From positions 33,941,389 to 34,005,388 of the forward strand of contig NC_080077.1 of NCBI RefSeq assembly GCF_949987535.1: DNA of 64,000 nt. Direction: 5' to 3'. A program made the translations under genes and the position numbers. Source of the stretch: Balaenoptera acutorostrata (lineage: Eukaryota; Chordata; Mammalia; Artiodactyla; Balaenopteridae). Positions 11,521 to 22,340 of this stretch are shown one piece after another; positions within the stretch are counted from its first letter, which is position 1, and each line of letters opens with the position of its first letter. Below the pieces are notes generated by a model. The model did no database searches. It saw only the letters and a program-made list of their open reading frames with translations, and was not told the DNA's origin.

Positions 11521-14008
11521 AATCAATATGGGTGTCTCTATTCCAGATGATTTTTTAGATATAGTCATCGAGAATACACTGAAAACAAAGGCAACAGTGA
11601 TTGTTCTATACTGCATTGGGAAGCAAAATTACAATGTATGCCACTTACCCATACCATGTTCTTTAATATTTTAATGTATATGAAAAGAGTCTTTGGGTCT
11701 TCCATGTGCAACTGAAGTGGTAAAGAGCATCCCTAGAAATGTGCATGTGTAAGAAGAAAAGTCTAGTCTCACTATTTTGTCTTTTGAGTTTTATGAGTTG
11801 ATAATAGGTACTGTTTGAGGATTTTTGTTTGAGGATTTAAAAAATTATTGTTGATAGCCAATTGACGGCTTGTGAGTGGTGATCCAGTACACACTAGCCA
11901 TTCAACTGTGAGCCAGAAGCCCTATTAAAACATGATGGAAAGGGGAAACAAGATGAAATGAGCAAAATATCATTAGGAGATCACCTGTGAATTTCTGACT
12001 TCCATGATCTTATTGCAGAGAACCACACATTCAATATTGAATAGTTTCCATTTCTACATACAACCTAACCTGAGTTTAGGTCAGTTTAGGCAACAGTGTT
12101 AACCGAGACAACAGTGAGGAGTAGCTTAGGTAAAGTACGGTAAACTCAACGGCTCCCACACCAACAAATGTGGTGAGGAAATTGTGTTCTTTATTTGACT
12201 TCTAAAGGTAACCTAGTCTCTACTTCAAATCATAAATTATAATAAGTAGGCATTTCTAGAACTGACATTTTAAATGAACAGGGCTACAGTGTTATAACCC
12301 TACAGGTAATAGGCAAGGCTAAGTGTCTTCACAACTGGCTATATTTACAATGGCAACCAACACTTAATTTTGTTTCCTTGCAACCACATTTCTGGATAAA
12401 AACATGAAATGAGTAGCTTGTAAATGCAAATGTCTCTAGAATACCTTACATTTGGTGAAAATATTGTAAAGGAATTGCTTCGTGTATTCATGACCCAAAG
12501 CATATGTTACTAGAATGGGATGTATTATTTCAAAACTGTCCTTAGTTCTTGCTTTGATGATTAGATTTTATGCCTGAGTAATTACACTTTAGATTCAAGA
12601 TGAATTATAAATAAGATGTATAATGGATTAGAGGCAATGGGTTGTGGAGAAAACCTCAGGTAGCTTATTATAAGAGATAGGTCTTTATCCCCTAATCTCT
12701 CCTCTAAGATATTACTGTAATTATTGTCTGTCAACAGGAGCTTAAGTGAAATTCACAGGACATAGGTGAAGCCACCAATGCAGATAATAGTTTATACGTG
12801 TTTCTAGTTTTTCTTGATTTTCTTCATGTATCATTGGCTTTATTTGTATTTGTATTGGCTAATTTATATTTTCATATAATGATGGAAAATTACTAAAATT
12901 AATGGGAAAGTATGTTTTAGAATATACTATTTAAAAAGCCTGCTGATCATAATAAGATGAATTTTAACATTTCAAATCTGGAATGGAAGGTAGACTGCAT
13001 TAAAATAATTTGCTACTCTGCGAATATTTTTGTTCATAAGTGAAGAGTATTCTTTAAATAAATGCAGAAAAATATAGCTGTAGTAACTTTCTCTTCAAGA
13101 TATCTAAGGTCAATCGACTGCTTAATATCTTGTATAGCAAAATAACATTGCAGAATTGGAGAATGTTAGAACTTCAAAACCCAACCTGTAATTTTACAGA
13201 TTGGATAACTATATAATAACTAAGGCCTATAGCAATTAAGGCATTGACCAAGGTTACACAGTGAGACAGCAGTACAGCCAAACACTCCCTGGGATAAATA
13301 AAATTCCACCTCTTGTCTAGAAAAATCTCAAATTCAATCTTTCATCTTTTTCATGCTCATTGGAAAGGTAGCATATTTTGTATGTGCCTCTGTCACTGCC
13401 TCATTTTTCACATCTACAATGTGCGTGCATATATATATTTCACACATATTGGGTTGTGCATATAGGTACAATATATATACTTACTGGTGTATGTATAAAT
13501 GTATACATGTGTATGTACGAGTTATGATTTAATAATGAGATGGATTATTTGGTCATTTATTAGATCAAAATAGGCACATTCAAATAAATATTGCTGTTCA
13601 GAGCAGTCACAAAACTATAAAATTCTTCCAAGGATATTTCACAGATATTTGCAGTTATTCTTATGAAATTTGTTTTCTGACCTGTGTGGAATTCATACAA
13701 TGGCAACTAAGTTGAATGACATTTGAATTTACAGAGGAGCTTTTATATGTATGATTTCATTTAAATTAATCTTCATGATGATTCTATGGGTACGAAAACC
13801 CCAAAGTTCAGCAACGAAGAGCAAATGTCCTGTTCAAGTGGAGAAGCTAGGGAGGCTTCACCGGGCCCAAACTCCTTTTTCCTTTTCATTATACCACGCC
13901 ACCTCTCAAGAGAGTTATAGCCATTGTTTTTAAGTGTACTTCACCCGCCTTGTGAGCCATACTTAATAAAACTTCTCAAATCCTATTTACAAAAGATATA
14001 CAAAATTA

Positions 14009-14262
14009 CAGTCCTCCCTCACTATCTGCCAGGAGATTAGTTCCATGAGTCTCTGTTGATGCTTAAATCCCAGAGTCGGCTCTCTCATATCTTCTGGTAC
14101 GGCGTTAGTGGATTCAACCAACCACAGATGGAATTTCTGATCTGCAGTTGGTTGGATCTGTGGCCTGGAAACCCGTGGAGGGTCCATTGTATATTTACTG
14201 AAAAAAATTCATACATAAGTGGACCCAGGCAGTTCAAACCCATGTCGTTCAAGGGCCAACTG
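14009..14262 (+). mobile_element. Tigger/MER2-type DNA transposon
   Basis: It starts CAGTCCTCCCTCACTATCTG and ends CGTTCAAGGGCCAACTG. It is flanked by TA on both sides (14007-14008, 14263-14264), the target preference of pogo/Tigger elements. The internal GGATTCAACCAACCACAGATG is a MER2-family hallmark. Non-autonomous. Confidence 0.85.
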
Positions 14263-15368
14263 TATTTATAAATAAATCAATCGTTAGATCTATAACTACT
14301 TATTCCATTAATAATATTATTAACCATATTGACTTTGGTTATTATTATTATGACTACTACCAGGCACTGTGATAAGTGCTTAAGTTCTAGTTCATTTAGC
14401 CTTCATGTGATTCTTGGGCTGTAGGTACGGGAGATATTAAAAACATCTAACTAGTATGTAGTGGCCACCAACCAATCTGACTAAGGGGAAAGAATCCATT
14501 ATGTAGGGCTGGAGCAGGTCCTGGAGGCCCCTCCCAGGCCAGCCTTTATTTGTTGCACTGTGGAGAGGACTATAGGGTCTACAGGAGAAGGGGTGAGTGT
14601 GGTGGCAGTTACTCAGGGGCTTGGAGATTTACCAGCTGAAGCTTAAGCAGGTGTACTAGCTGCACAAGGTCTCAGTCTTAGTATATGATGAAGTAGAGAT
14701 TCAAATCCAGGCCACTTTTTCAGCAATTCCACCTCTCCCTAGATCATACTCTTCCTATGAAGATTTAATATTTGTAAAAATTAAATTGGTTCCACAAAAT
14801 AAAGATCTAGAAAATTTACCAATTCTGAAGATAGTCAAAGGAATATCCTAGAAAGTAAAAAATGCAGTTTTAAAAATATAATGACTGAGTGACAGTGGCA
14901 CTGTTGGAACAATTTATGTCCTTCTGAGAAGCCTATGTTAAAGGGAACAGTCTGATATTTATTACCTAAGTTTTGTCATGTTCTATATAAAAACAATCTT
15001 TCAAATCCCAATATAATCTTGTCTCATAATCACTGCAGTTTAAATGTCTCTGTTCAGAAAAGGTGCCAAGAAAACAGATCAGCTACAAGAAAGGGGCCTT
15101 TAGAAAACATTCTTATTTCCTGACTGTTTCATATTTTTACAAATCTTTTCATTTTTATTAGATATTTCCCTTGAGTTGTGATTCCTACTTCTAGGGAGCA
15201 ATGACATCATGGTCTTCTTACTGCGTCTCATATTGTGAGTGGAAGATCAGATAAAATAGGTTGAGGGTATGCCTTAAAGTAAAACTGATTGCAGTAAAGG
15301 TGGTCCTGGGAGTATTTCCATTTGGCTGGTTGAGTGGGGCTTAAGAAGGTTAGTTGGAGCCAGCTTAC

Positions 15369-15486
15369 CTCACAGGACAAGCCAGAATAGCCTGCGGGAC
15401 AATCGCATCTTTCTATCAAGTGAGCTGGAGGAGTCATTGCTGTGATGCGTCCTTGTTCAGCTACCTCCATTGAGATTTCAGAAATC
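15369..15486 (-). CDS. LAMA2: LAMA2 exon 28 (L4 end and LE resumption)
   Basis: This 118-nt exon completes Arg with G, then reads ISEISMEVAEQGRITAMTPP, AHLIERCDCPAGYSGLSCE, 39 codons exiting in phase 0. The first half ends the L4 domain. From RCDCPAGYSGLSCE the split LE repeat resumes, with the typical CxCPxGYxGxSCE pattern. The acceptor ends tgttccag (ct at 15487-15488). The donor is GAG|GTAAGC (ac at 15367-15368). The human equivalent is residues about 1353-1392. Intron 28 downstream is 7,557 nt. Confidence 0.97.
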
Positions 15487-16205
15487 CTGGAACAGCGAGC
15501 AAATACTTAGATGGGGGTACCAGTAAATTAAGCTTACCTAGCAAACACTCAATCCTGAAAGAAGGGTCTTCTCAAGGTTTTGTCAACAACCACAAACTTG
15601 TTCTATTGTTTTGAAGCTGCTAAATTCCAGGGGCTCCGTGTGCCACATCTTATTCCAGCATCTTTGCTTCCCCAAAGGGTGAGATTACACATTAGCAAAA
15701 TATTCACATGAATCATAAAGCGTTTAGGAAATTAGATGTCTGATGTCCTATTGAGAAGTTATTATAAAGAGTTTTCCTCCCACTTTTAAAAATGTGAGTG
15801 GCTTCAGGTAGACATGGCCAATTAGTTAGACATTTTCATTCTTTCAAACAGACCACCCAAGGTCATTCCTGTTGGAAAATCTCCAGTCATTACTAGTGAA
15901 ATTGCTTTTAATTTGCAACCGGTCCCAATTTCTTGCTCTTGAATCTCTGAACGTCCTTTCAAGAACTTTAGAAAACCATCTAGGAAACGACTGAGCATAA
16001 GCTAGTAATACTGATATCTTTCTGAGGATAAAGAACCTCTCAAATTAGTCTTTTGTTAACTTTATTGAATAAATCCTTCAAGTAACTTAACCCACCCTTC
16101 CTATTGGTGGAAAGGTCCTTATAATTGAAAAAAATTATTCACAATAAAAATGCTGATACCCTTTGTAATAATTTGAAATTATACATCAAAAAATATACAC
16201 AGTCC

Positions 16206-16491
16206 GGGCTTCCCTGGTGGCGCAGTAGTTGAGAATCTGCCTGCTAATGCAGGGGACACGGGTTCGAGCCCTGGTCTGGGAAGATCCCACATGCCGCGGA
16301 GCAACTAGGCCCGTGAGCCACAACTACTGAGCCTGCACGTCTGGAGCCTGTGCTCCGCAACAAGAGAGGCCACGATAGTGAGAGGCCCGCACACCACGAT
16401 GAAGAGTGGCCCCCGCTTGCCACAACTAGAGAAAGCCCTCGCACAGAAACGAAGACCCAACACAGCCACAAAAAAAAAAAAAAAAAAAAAA
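16206..16491 (+). mobile_element. CHR-type SINE
   Basis: It has a full GGGCTTCCCTGGTGGCGCAG head, box B GGTTCGAGCCC and a pure poly-A tail. Target duplication atacacagtcc lies at 16195-16205 and 16492-16502. Confidence 0.95.
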
Positions 16492-17893
16492 ATACACAGT
16501 CCATAAACTCAGACTGTTTCATGACTAACTGGTAACATGAAATGTTCTGCAAATAAACTTTTAAATGAGACAATGAATAGTTGTGCTTCAATAAAACACA
16601 CCTCTAATAGCTTAAGGAGCTTGAATCATAAACTTTATAACGAGAATAGGTAGGTTTTACTGACACTGAATTATGAATGTGCATTCTGACTTGGCTCCCA
16701 TTGTAATCTACAATCTGAAGACCAGCCAGCCTTTATGAAACACATGTTCAGTTAAAATTCAGATTTCATGCTCCCCTCATTATAGGACGCACAGCAGCTG
16801 TGATCTGTAAATGAACCACTCCCGTCTTACAAGACAGATTCTGGGTTCTCTGAGGGAGTAGGAAGGTAACTCGGTGTTTGTTGCAAAGTCATCTCTGCTA
16901 GTATCTCATGGCATTTTATAACCTGAGGAGTTTCTAGCATCACCTTCCTTTCTCTGGCACATGCATGCACACAACAGACTAGTGAGTATTTAAAAACCAA
17001 GTGAAACCTGAATGGTGTTAGCAACAGACATTTCTGCAACACATCATTATTTTTCCTCAGGGAATCAGAGAGGAATTGTTTTGCTTGAATCAGGGATTTG
17101 GCCAAACTCAGGCATCTATTTAAATGAATACTGAAAAACAAAGTCGTTAAGTTCTTCAAATAAATGTAAGAGAGGACAAAAGCAAAGAAAAAAGAAAATT
17201 TCAGCATTGCAATATGTACAAAGTCAGAACCTCAAACCACATGTATAACAAACTCTCTGCTTCTGAGACTATTTAAATTTGTAACTGAATAAAGATGCAG
17301 GGTTATGCGTTAACTACTTTGAGAGGAAGACTCAAACATATCTCTGACCTTTGTCAAAATTCCACTGTCTTACAAAATCAAGTGCTGATCCACTGCTTTA
17401 TTTGTTTTTATCGTTACTAGATGTTCACTCTAGTTTTTATTGAGCCTAGAAAAAGTGAAGTATTCACTTACTCTAGTGTTTAAAAAAAGGAACTCCTAAG
17501 CCAAAGGATATTATTTCGTGAGGTATATGAAATAAAGTGATAAGAGAAAGAGACTTATGGGGAAAAAAGCAACCTTACAGCGAAGAAGGGTGGAATCGGT
17601 GTGAGAGAGGCAAAGAAAGCGTAATAAAAAATGCATGACAACATTGTTTCTACCAGATCCACTAACAAAATGTTCTCTCTACTACCAAACTTTTTTACTG
17701 AAGCACGGAACAATTTCAAAATAACATATTTTCACACTCACAAAGTCACCTGCAGTCTTCTAGGACATGCAAACCTGCTTTGGCTTCTGTCACCTAATTT
17801 ACATTTGAAATTCTAAAATAATTAACAATATAACTGACAAGATATTTTGGTATATGTTTTTTTAAATTATTTCATATAAAAGAATCTCCTGTT

Positions 17894-17976
17894 TGGGATT
17901 GACATGTACGCACTGCTATATTTAAAATAGATAACCAACAAGGACCTACTGTAAAAAACAAAACCAAACAAAACAA
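17894..17976 (+). mobile_element. Very short L1 3'-end insertion
   Basis: An 83-nt insert consists of TTAAAATAGATAACCAACAA and GGACCTACTGT (L1 3' UTR words) followed by an A-rich tail. A 16-bp target duplication aaaagaatctcctgtt lies at 17878-17893 and 17977-17992. Confidence 0.8.
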
Positions 17977-18167
17977 AAAAGAATCTCCTGTTAGAAATGA
18001 GAAACATGAAAAAAAATCAAAACAATATAGACTTAAAAGTAAATTTTGGTCCTTGATTTGGTCCCTACTTTTGGTACAATCAGAAGAGCAATATGGATCT
18101 TCTGCAACAAAGAAAGGATTTTCTGCTACCTGTTTAACAGTGTAAACATTTGAAACATGGTATTTTT

Positions 18168-18492
18168 TTAAGGTATTTTATTTTCTTTCTTTATTTTTAA
18201 ATTTTTTATTTTATGGTTTTTAACATCTTTATTGGAGTATAATTGCTTTACAATGGCGCTTTTCTGCTTTTCTGCTTTATAACAAAGTGAATCAGCTATA
18301 CATATACATATATCCCCATATCTCCTCCCTCTTGTATCTCCCTCCCACCCTCCCTATCCCACCCCTCTAGGTGGTCACAAAGCACCGAGCTGATCTCCCT
18401 GTGCTATGTGGCTGCTTCCCACTAGCTATGTATTTTACATAGTAGTATATATAAGTCCATGGTAGTATATGTAAGTCCATGCTGGGACGAAG
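18168..18492 (-). mobile_element. 5'-truncated L1 3' end, LAMA2-sense, with inverted 5' tip
   Basis: On the plus strand it reads from a T-rich end through CATCTTTATTGGAGTATAAT and TCCCTCCCACCCTCCCTATC to ACTTATATATACTAC-like words in reverse. A 17-bp target duplication tgaaacatggtattttt lies at 18151-18167 and 18493-18509. The last 14 nt (gctgggacgaagtg, about 18481-18494) are in the opposite orientation to the rest of the element, compared with the copy at 20519-21562. Confidence 0.85.
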
Positions 18493-19754
18493 TGAAACAT
18501 GGTATTTTTATATTCATTGGTTTGTCAATGAGAGGGTTCATAATTTTGTTTTCTTTTGTTTTCCTGCACTGATCTACTATTTTGTTATATAAGATTATTT
18601 CTAAACATCTATTGATTTCATATTCTTATAGACACAACAGAGAAGCTAATATGCCAGAGAAGTTGAGACTATGTGTATGGACTCAACTCAACTTTCTGCC
18701 TCCATGGCATACATTTAGCTACATCTGTGCAGTTCCTCATTTTATCTCATTAGATAAGTTTTCCCTTATACTTGAGGCACATGACCTCAAGTATACTCAT
18801 GTATACTCATGATGTTGAAGTATCCTGGCTTCTCCATTATTTATTTTCTCTTTATTCTATCATTGTTTAATTTATATTTTGCTACTAATTCCTCTCCTTC
18901 CCCAGCGCCATGGTATATAAACATGCTTACTTCTCTCTCCCATTAAACAATCCTCCCTTGACCTTTGACATGACCTCATTCCTCCCTTTTATGATTTTGT
19001 TCATGGAGAACAATAGTCTACATTCATAATATTAGGTTCATTGTGTCCCATTCATTCCTCAAAACCTTGAGACTATTTCTGCCCCAGGACTTCACTAAAA
19101 CTGGTATTATGAATGTCACCAGTGTGATCCTAAGTGTCAGTTTCAAAGAGCCTCCTTTTAATTGTCCTCTTTGGGTCATACGAAAAAACCATACCTACTC
19201 CCTTATAGTATTCTCATCCTTTGGCTTTCATGACATTCATTCTTGTTCTTCTTCCGCGTACTTTTCTACTCAATGTGATTCCCAGTCTTTTCACATCATC
19301 AGGCACAGGGGAAATGGCAATACAGTATGGCACACTGGGGTGAACAGATGAGAATGCATATGGTTGGGAGAGACAGGACCAACTTGGCCCCGTCTGGTTC
19401 CCCTGACGGTTGAAGGAGGATACCTTGTCAGCAATCTTGCAACCTATTTATAGCACAGCAGTGAATTCTCTCTACCCTGCAGGACATCTTCTCCTGAATT
19501 TCTGCCTAACATCTAAAATTCACCATGTCAAAGATCAATTCAATATTTTTCCCCTTAATCTTGCTTCTGATTCTGTTTCCCTTTTGGGGGGAATGGCAGT
19601 AACTTCCACCAGATGAGCTGGATGCCATCCTTGACTAGTCTTCTATCATCACACTCCCAAACCAAACTTTTAAATCTTTCTTGTCTGATGTCTTACTGAT
19701 CTCTCTTATAGACTCTAGAATAAGAAATTAACTGGGATATTCATTATAGTTTAC

Positions 19755-19888
19755 CTGCTTTGTCTCATGATATTTCCATAGGTAGCCTTGATAAGAATAT
19801 AATGGATATCATATAGTACATCCAAGAAGTCTTCACGGGTCACAGTTCTACTGATTCGAGGATCATCACCATAATATTTCCATTTTTT
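19755..19888 (-). CDS. LAMA2: LAMA2 exon 27 (second L4 domain, part 3)
   Basis: This 134-nt exon enters in phase 0 and exits after two bases of an Arg codon. It reads KKWKYYGDDPRISRTVTRED, FLDVLYDIHYILIKATYGNI and MRQS plus AG. It is the C-terminal L4 segment. The YILIKATYG motif is highly conserved in L4 domains (A-S/T-Y pattern). The acceptor is gttaacag (ct at 19889-19890). The donor is CAG|GTAAAC (ac at 19753-19754), slightly weak at +5. The human equivalent is residues about 1309-1353. Differences from the human peptide I recall are conservative (Ile for Val, Val for Ile). Confidence 0.97.
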
Positions 19889-19971
19889 CTGTTAACAAGA
19901 AAAGAAACCACTTTGCCAAAACCGAGTGCAAATCCATTGGCATCCTGGCACCCAACAACTAACCACCTTAC
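19889..19971 (-). other. LAMA2: LAMA2 intron 26, 83 nt
   Basis: This intron is close to the lower size limit for vertebrate splicing. The donor is GTAAGG and the acceptor is ttcttgttaacag. Its length is not a multiple of three, so retention would shift the frame of the rest of the L4 domain. No repeat is present. Confidence 0.93.
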
Positions 19972-20160
19972 CTCTGTCATTTCAATTTCATGCCTTGTCA
20001 ACTGGCCAATTAGAGGAGCAGCCATATGCCTGATGATAATTCTCACATGACTAGGAGTCCCACCTCGAATGATAACTTGTGGGTTATATGTAGAGAAACC
20101 TGTCTCTTCCCGGGCCTCAAAATAGATTGTGTACTTGAGTTTGCCACCATAGGCCATCAA
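19972..20160 (-). CDS. LAMA2: LAMA2 exon 26 (second L4 domain, part 2)
   Basis: This 189-nt, 63-codon exon is phase 0/0. It reads LMAYGGKLKYTIYFEAREET, GFSTYNPQVIIRGGTPSHVR, IIIRHMAAPLIGQLTRHEIE and MTE. It is the central L4 segment; AYGGKLKYTIYF followed by PQVIIRGG is characteristic of L4 in alpha-laminins and perlecan. The acceptor ends tttatcag (ct at 20161-20162). The donor is GAG|GTAAGG (ac at 19970-19971). The human equivalent is residues about 1246-1308. It is flanked by two unusually small introns (108 and 83 nt), so exons 25-27 form a compact 694-nt cluster. Confidence 0.97.
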
Positions 20161-20268
20161 CTGATAAAACAGAATGAGGAATGATGAGTTAGATAAATCT
20201 CCAAATAGCGTTATTCTAAAGACATATTTTATTTTGTTCTCATGTGACTTCAAAGTTCTTGTCCTTAC
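20161..20268 (-). other. LAMA2: LAMA2 intron 25, 108 nt, frame-preserving
   Basis: This very short intron has a GTAAGG donor and a tgttttatcag acceptor. Its length is a multiple of three and the LAMA2 frame is open right through it (36 codons, VRTRTLK to LILFYQ). It therefore joins exons 25 and 26 into one long open frame at the DNA level. It is called an intron because human LAMA2 breaks here (c.3735/3736, recalled) and because the encoded residues would sit within the L4 fold. Confidence 0.93.
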
Positions 20269-20448
20269 CTTCTTTCCTTCAAATTGTTCTGGAAGTTTCC
20301 AATAAAAAGGTTCCAAATGGAGATCTTGTCTCACCAGATCCATGTTTGCAACAATCTCTGGATGTTGAAAAATGATGCCTCTGGTAGTTGTGTGTTGCAG
20401 CGCCTCATCCACCAGGGGCAGAATGGTCTGCTCAGGCTTCAGAGTCAC
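20269..20448 (-). CDS. LAMA2: LAMA2 exon 25 (second L4 domain, part 1)
   Basis: This 180-nt, 60-codon exon is phase 0/0. It reads [40 protein letters not shown] and [20 protein letters not shown]. It is the N-terminal part of the laminin IV type A (L4) domain, a globular beta-sandwich inserted in a split LE repeat. The [13 protein letters not shown] stretch is the typical L4 signature. The acceptor is CCCATGCAG (ct at 20449-20450) with a short pyrimidine tract. Only about 70 nt separate it from the 5' end of an antisense L1 (from 20519). The donor is AAG|GTAAGG (ac at 20267-20268). The human equivalent is residues about 1186-1245. Confidence 0.97.
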
Positions 20449-22196
20449 CTGCATGGGATCAAAACACAGCAGGGGGCTGCGTTTAAGTCTTTGGAGGCCT
20501 CCTTTAAACTTAACCTCCAAAATTTACAAGCAGCTCATCAAACTCAATATCAGAAAAACAAACAACCCAATCCAAAAATGGGCAGAAGACCTAAAGAGAC
20601 ATTTCTCCAAAGAAGATACACAGCCTGCCAACAAACACATGAAACAATGCTCAACATCACTAATCATTAGAGAAATGCAAATCAAAACTACAATGAGATA
20701 TTACCTCACACCAGTCCAAATGGCCATCATCAAAAAATCTACAAACAATAAATGCTGGAGAGGGTGTGGAGAAAAGGGAACCCTCTTGGTGGGAATGTAA
20801 ATTGATACAGCCACTATGGAGAACAGTATGGATGTTCCTTAAAAAACTAAAAATAGAACTACCATACGACCCAGCAATCCCACTACTGGGCATATATCCT
20901 GAGAAAACCATAATTCAAAAAGAGTCATGTACCACAATGTTCACTGCAGCTCTATTTACAATAGCCAGGACATGGAAGCAACCTAAGTGTCCATCAACAG
21001 ATGAATGGATAAAGAAGATGTGGCACATATATACAATGGAATATTACTCAGCCATAAAAAGAAACGAAATTGAGTTATTTGTAGTGACGTGGATGGACCT
21101 AGAGTCTGTCACACAGAGTAAAGTAAGTCAGAAAGAGTAAAACACATACTGTATGCTAACACATATATATGGAATCTAAAAAAAAAAAAAGTGGTTCTGA
21201 AGAACCTAGGGGCAGAACAGGAATAAAGACGCAGATGTAGAGAATGGACTTGAGGACACGGGGAAGGGGATGGGGAAGCTGGGACGAAGTGAGAGCGTGG
21301 CATGGACTTATATATACTACCAAATGTAAAATAGATAGCTAGTGGGAAGCAGCTGCATAGCACAGGGAGATCAGCTCGGTGCTTTGTGACCACCTAGAGG
21401 GGTGGGATAGGGAGGGTGGGATAGGGAGGGTGGGAGGGAGATACAAGAGGGAGGAGATATGGGGATATATGTCTATGTATAGCTGATTCACTTTGTTATA
21501 AAGCAGAAACTAACACACCATTGTAAAGCAATTATACTCCAATAAAGATGTTAAAAAAAAAAGTGATAGACTGCATGTCTATCTGCAGCCCCATCCCCTT
21601 CTTATGAAGTGTCCTCATGAGAAACAGAACTTGTGCACAATGAACAGGTAGGAGAGGGGATAAATCCTTCTGACTTCTTTGCATAGTGAAATCCACAACA
21701 TCTGTGAAAGCCGGTCTTTTACACTAACAATAAGTAGAGTTTTAAAGTAGGAAGAGTTAAAGGAAAATTAAGGCAAACTGAACTTTTTTCCACCCTAAAG
21801 AGCGATGATTCTCTAAGCCTGGTTGGACTAAATGTGTAAGTTCTGGTTTTCATTACCGCGTGAACACACATCTATCTCCCCACTCTGGTGCCCTTGCTCT
21901 TCAGAAGGCAGCTGCTTCCCATCCCCAAACATAACATTTCCCTTATAATGTTTTCCTTTTTCACTCGGCATCTATTTCCTTATCCGCAATAAATGAACTC
22001 TTTTAAAGGCAGGATAAAAACGACATTTACTCCAACTGTCTAATGGCACACGGCCCCTCTACCAGTTCTAAACGTGCGCAGGGGAAAAGGTTACTTAAAT
22101 GTTTTGCCATTTCCTCCTACCCCTCAGTGCCTGGCTAAAAGACGCCAGCAGGAACTAACATTATACCATTACATGGCTCAGCAGTTCCTTACTCAC
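20449..22196 (-). other. LAMA2: LAMA2 intron 24
   Basis: Of these 1,748 nt, about 1,040 are a 5'-truncated L1 in the antisense orientation (20519-21562). Only about 70 nt of native intron remain upstream of the exon 25 acceptor. The part next to exon 24 (21563-22196) shows no repeat I recognise. Confidence 0.85.
20519..21562 (+). mobile_element. 5'-truncated L1 (ORF2 end, 3' UTR, poly-A), antisense to LAMA2
   Basis: It contains the C-terminal ORF2 region, broken by frameshifts, in successive plus-strand frames. Recognisable peptides include [27 protein letters not shown] and MWHIYTMEYYSAIKRNE. The 3' UTR follows with CCAATAAAGATGTTAAAA and poly-A. The L1 is relatively young, judging by sequence integrity. 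Its 5' breakpoint lies 70 nt upstream of the exon 25 acceptor. I see no clear target duplication. Confidence 0.92.
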
Positions 22197-22340
22197 CCAC
22201 GTATGGATCAGGCCTTTTGCTTCAGAGCACTGAGTAGTGGCGCCGAAGCAATAACAGCTGCTGCAGCCAAGTGGGTTCTTGGCCTCAAGTCCGAATTTGC
22301 CAGGCCGGCACCTGTCACAGCGGACGCCTTCCACATTCAC
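22197..22340 (-). CDS. LAMA2: LAMA2 exon 24 (last LE repeat before second L4)
   Basis: This 144-nt, 48-codon exon is phase 0/0. It reads VNVEGVRCDRCRPGKFGLEA, KNPLGCSSCYCFGATTQCSE and AKGLIHTW. It completes the LE repeat of exon 23 and opens the split LE repeat (CYCFG...QCSEAKG) into which the second L4 domain is inserted, as in all alpha-1/alpha-2 laminins. The acceptor ends tttcttcag (ct at 22341-22342). The donor is TGG|GTGAGT (ac at 22195-22196). The human equivalent is residues about 1138-1185. The first codon GTG fits human Val1138 at c.3412, as I recall. It is GC-richer than the surrounding intron. Confidence 0.97.

Larger units (their letters stand above)
7812..15368 (-). other. LAMA2: LAMA2 intron 28
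   Basis: This 7,557-nt intron contains a MER5A-like hAT fragment (about 9630-9800), MIR-like pieces around 10715-10860 and 11245-11520 on either side of a CHR SINE (10881-11227), a MIR 3' part near 13180-13310, a Tigger/MER2 element (14009-14262) and a MIR fragment near 14345-14440. The rest is unremarkable AT-rich sequence. Confidence 0.8.
15487..19754 (-). other. LAMA2: LAMA2 intron 27
   Basis: This 4,268-nt intron holds a CHR SINE (16206-16491), an 83-nt L1 3' end with target duplication (17894-17976) and a truncated L1 in LAMA2-sense orientation (18168-18492). Nothing else is recognised. Confidence 0.8.

Noticed and set aside
16827..17207. 126-codon minus-strand open frame in intron 27
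   Set aside because: No recognisable motif, and exons 27 and 28 already join in phase without it.
19840..20520. 226-codon open frame on the minus strand, looking like an intronless gene
   Set aside because: It is LAMA2 exon 25, the stop-free 108-nt intron 25, exon 26 and read-through into intron 26. The splice sites and the L4 homology explain it.
20284..21140. Possible functional L1 ORF2
   Set aside because: Only the C-terminal end is present, broken over several frames, with no endonuclease or reverse-transcriptase core.
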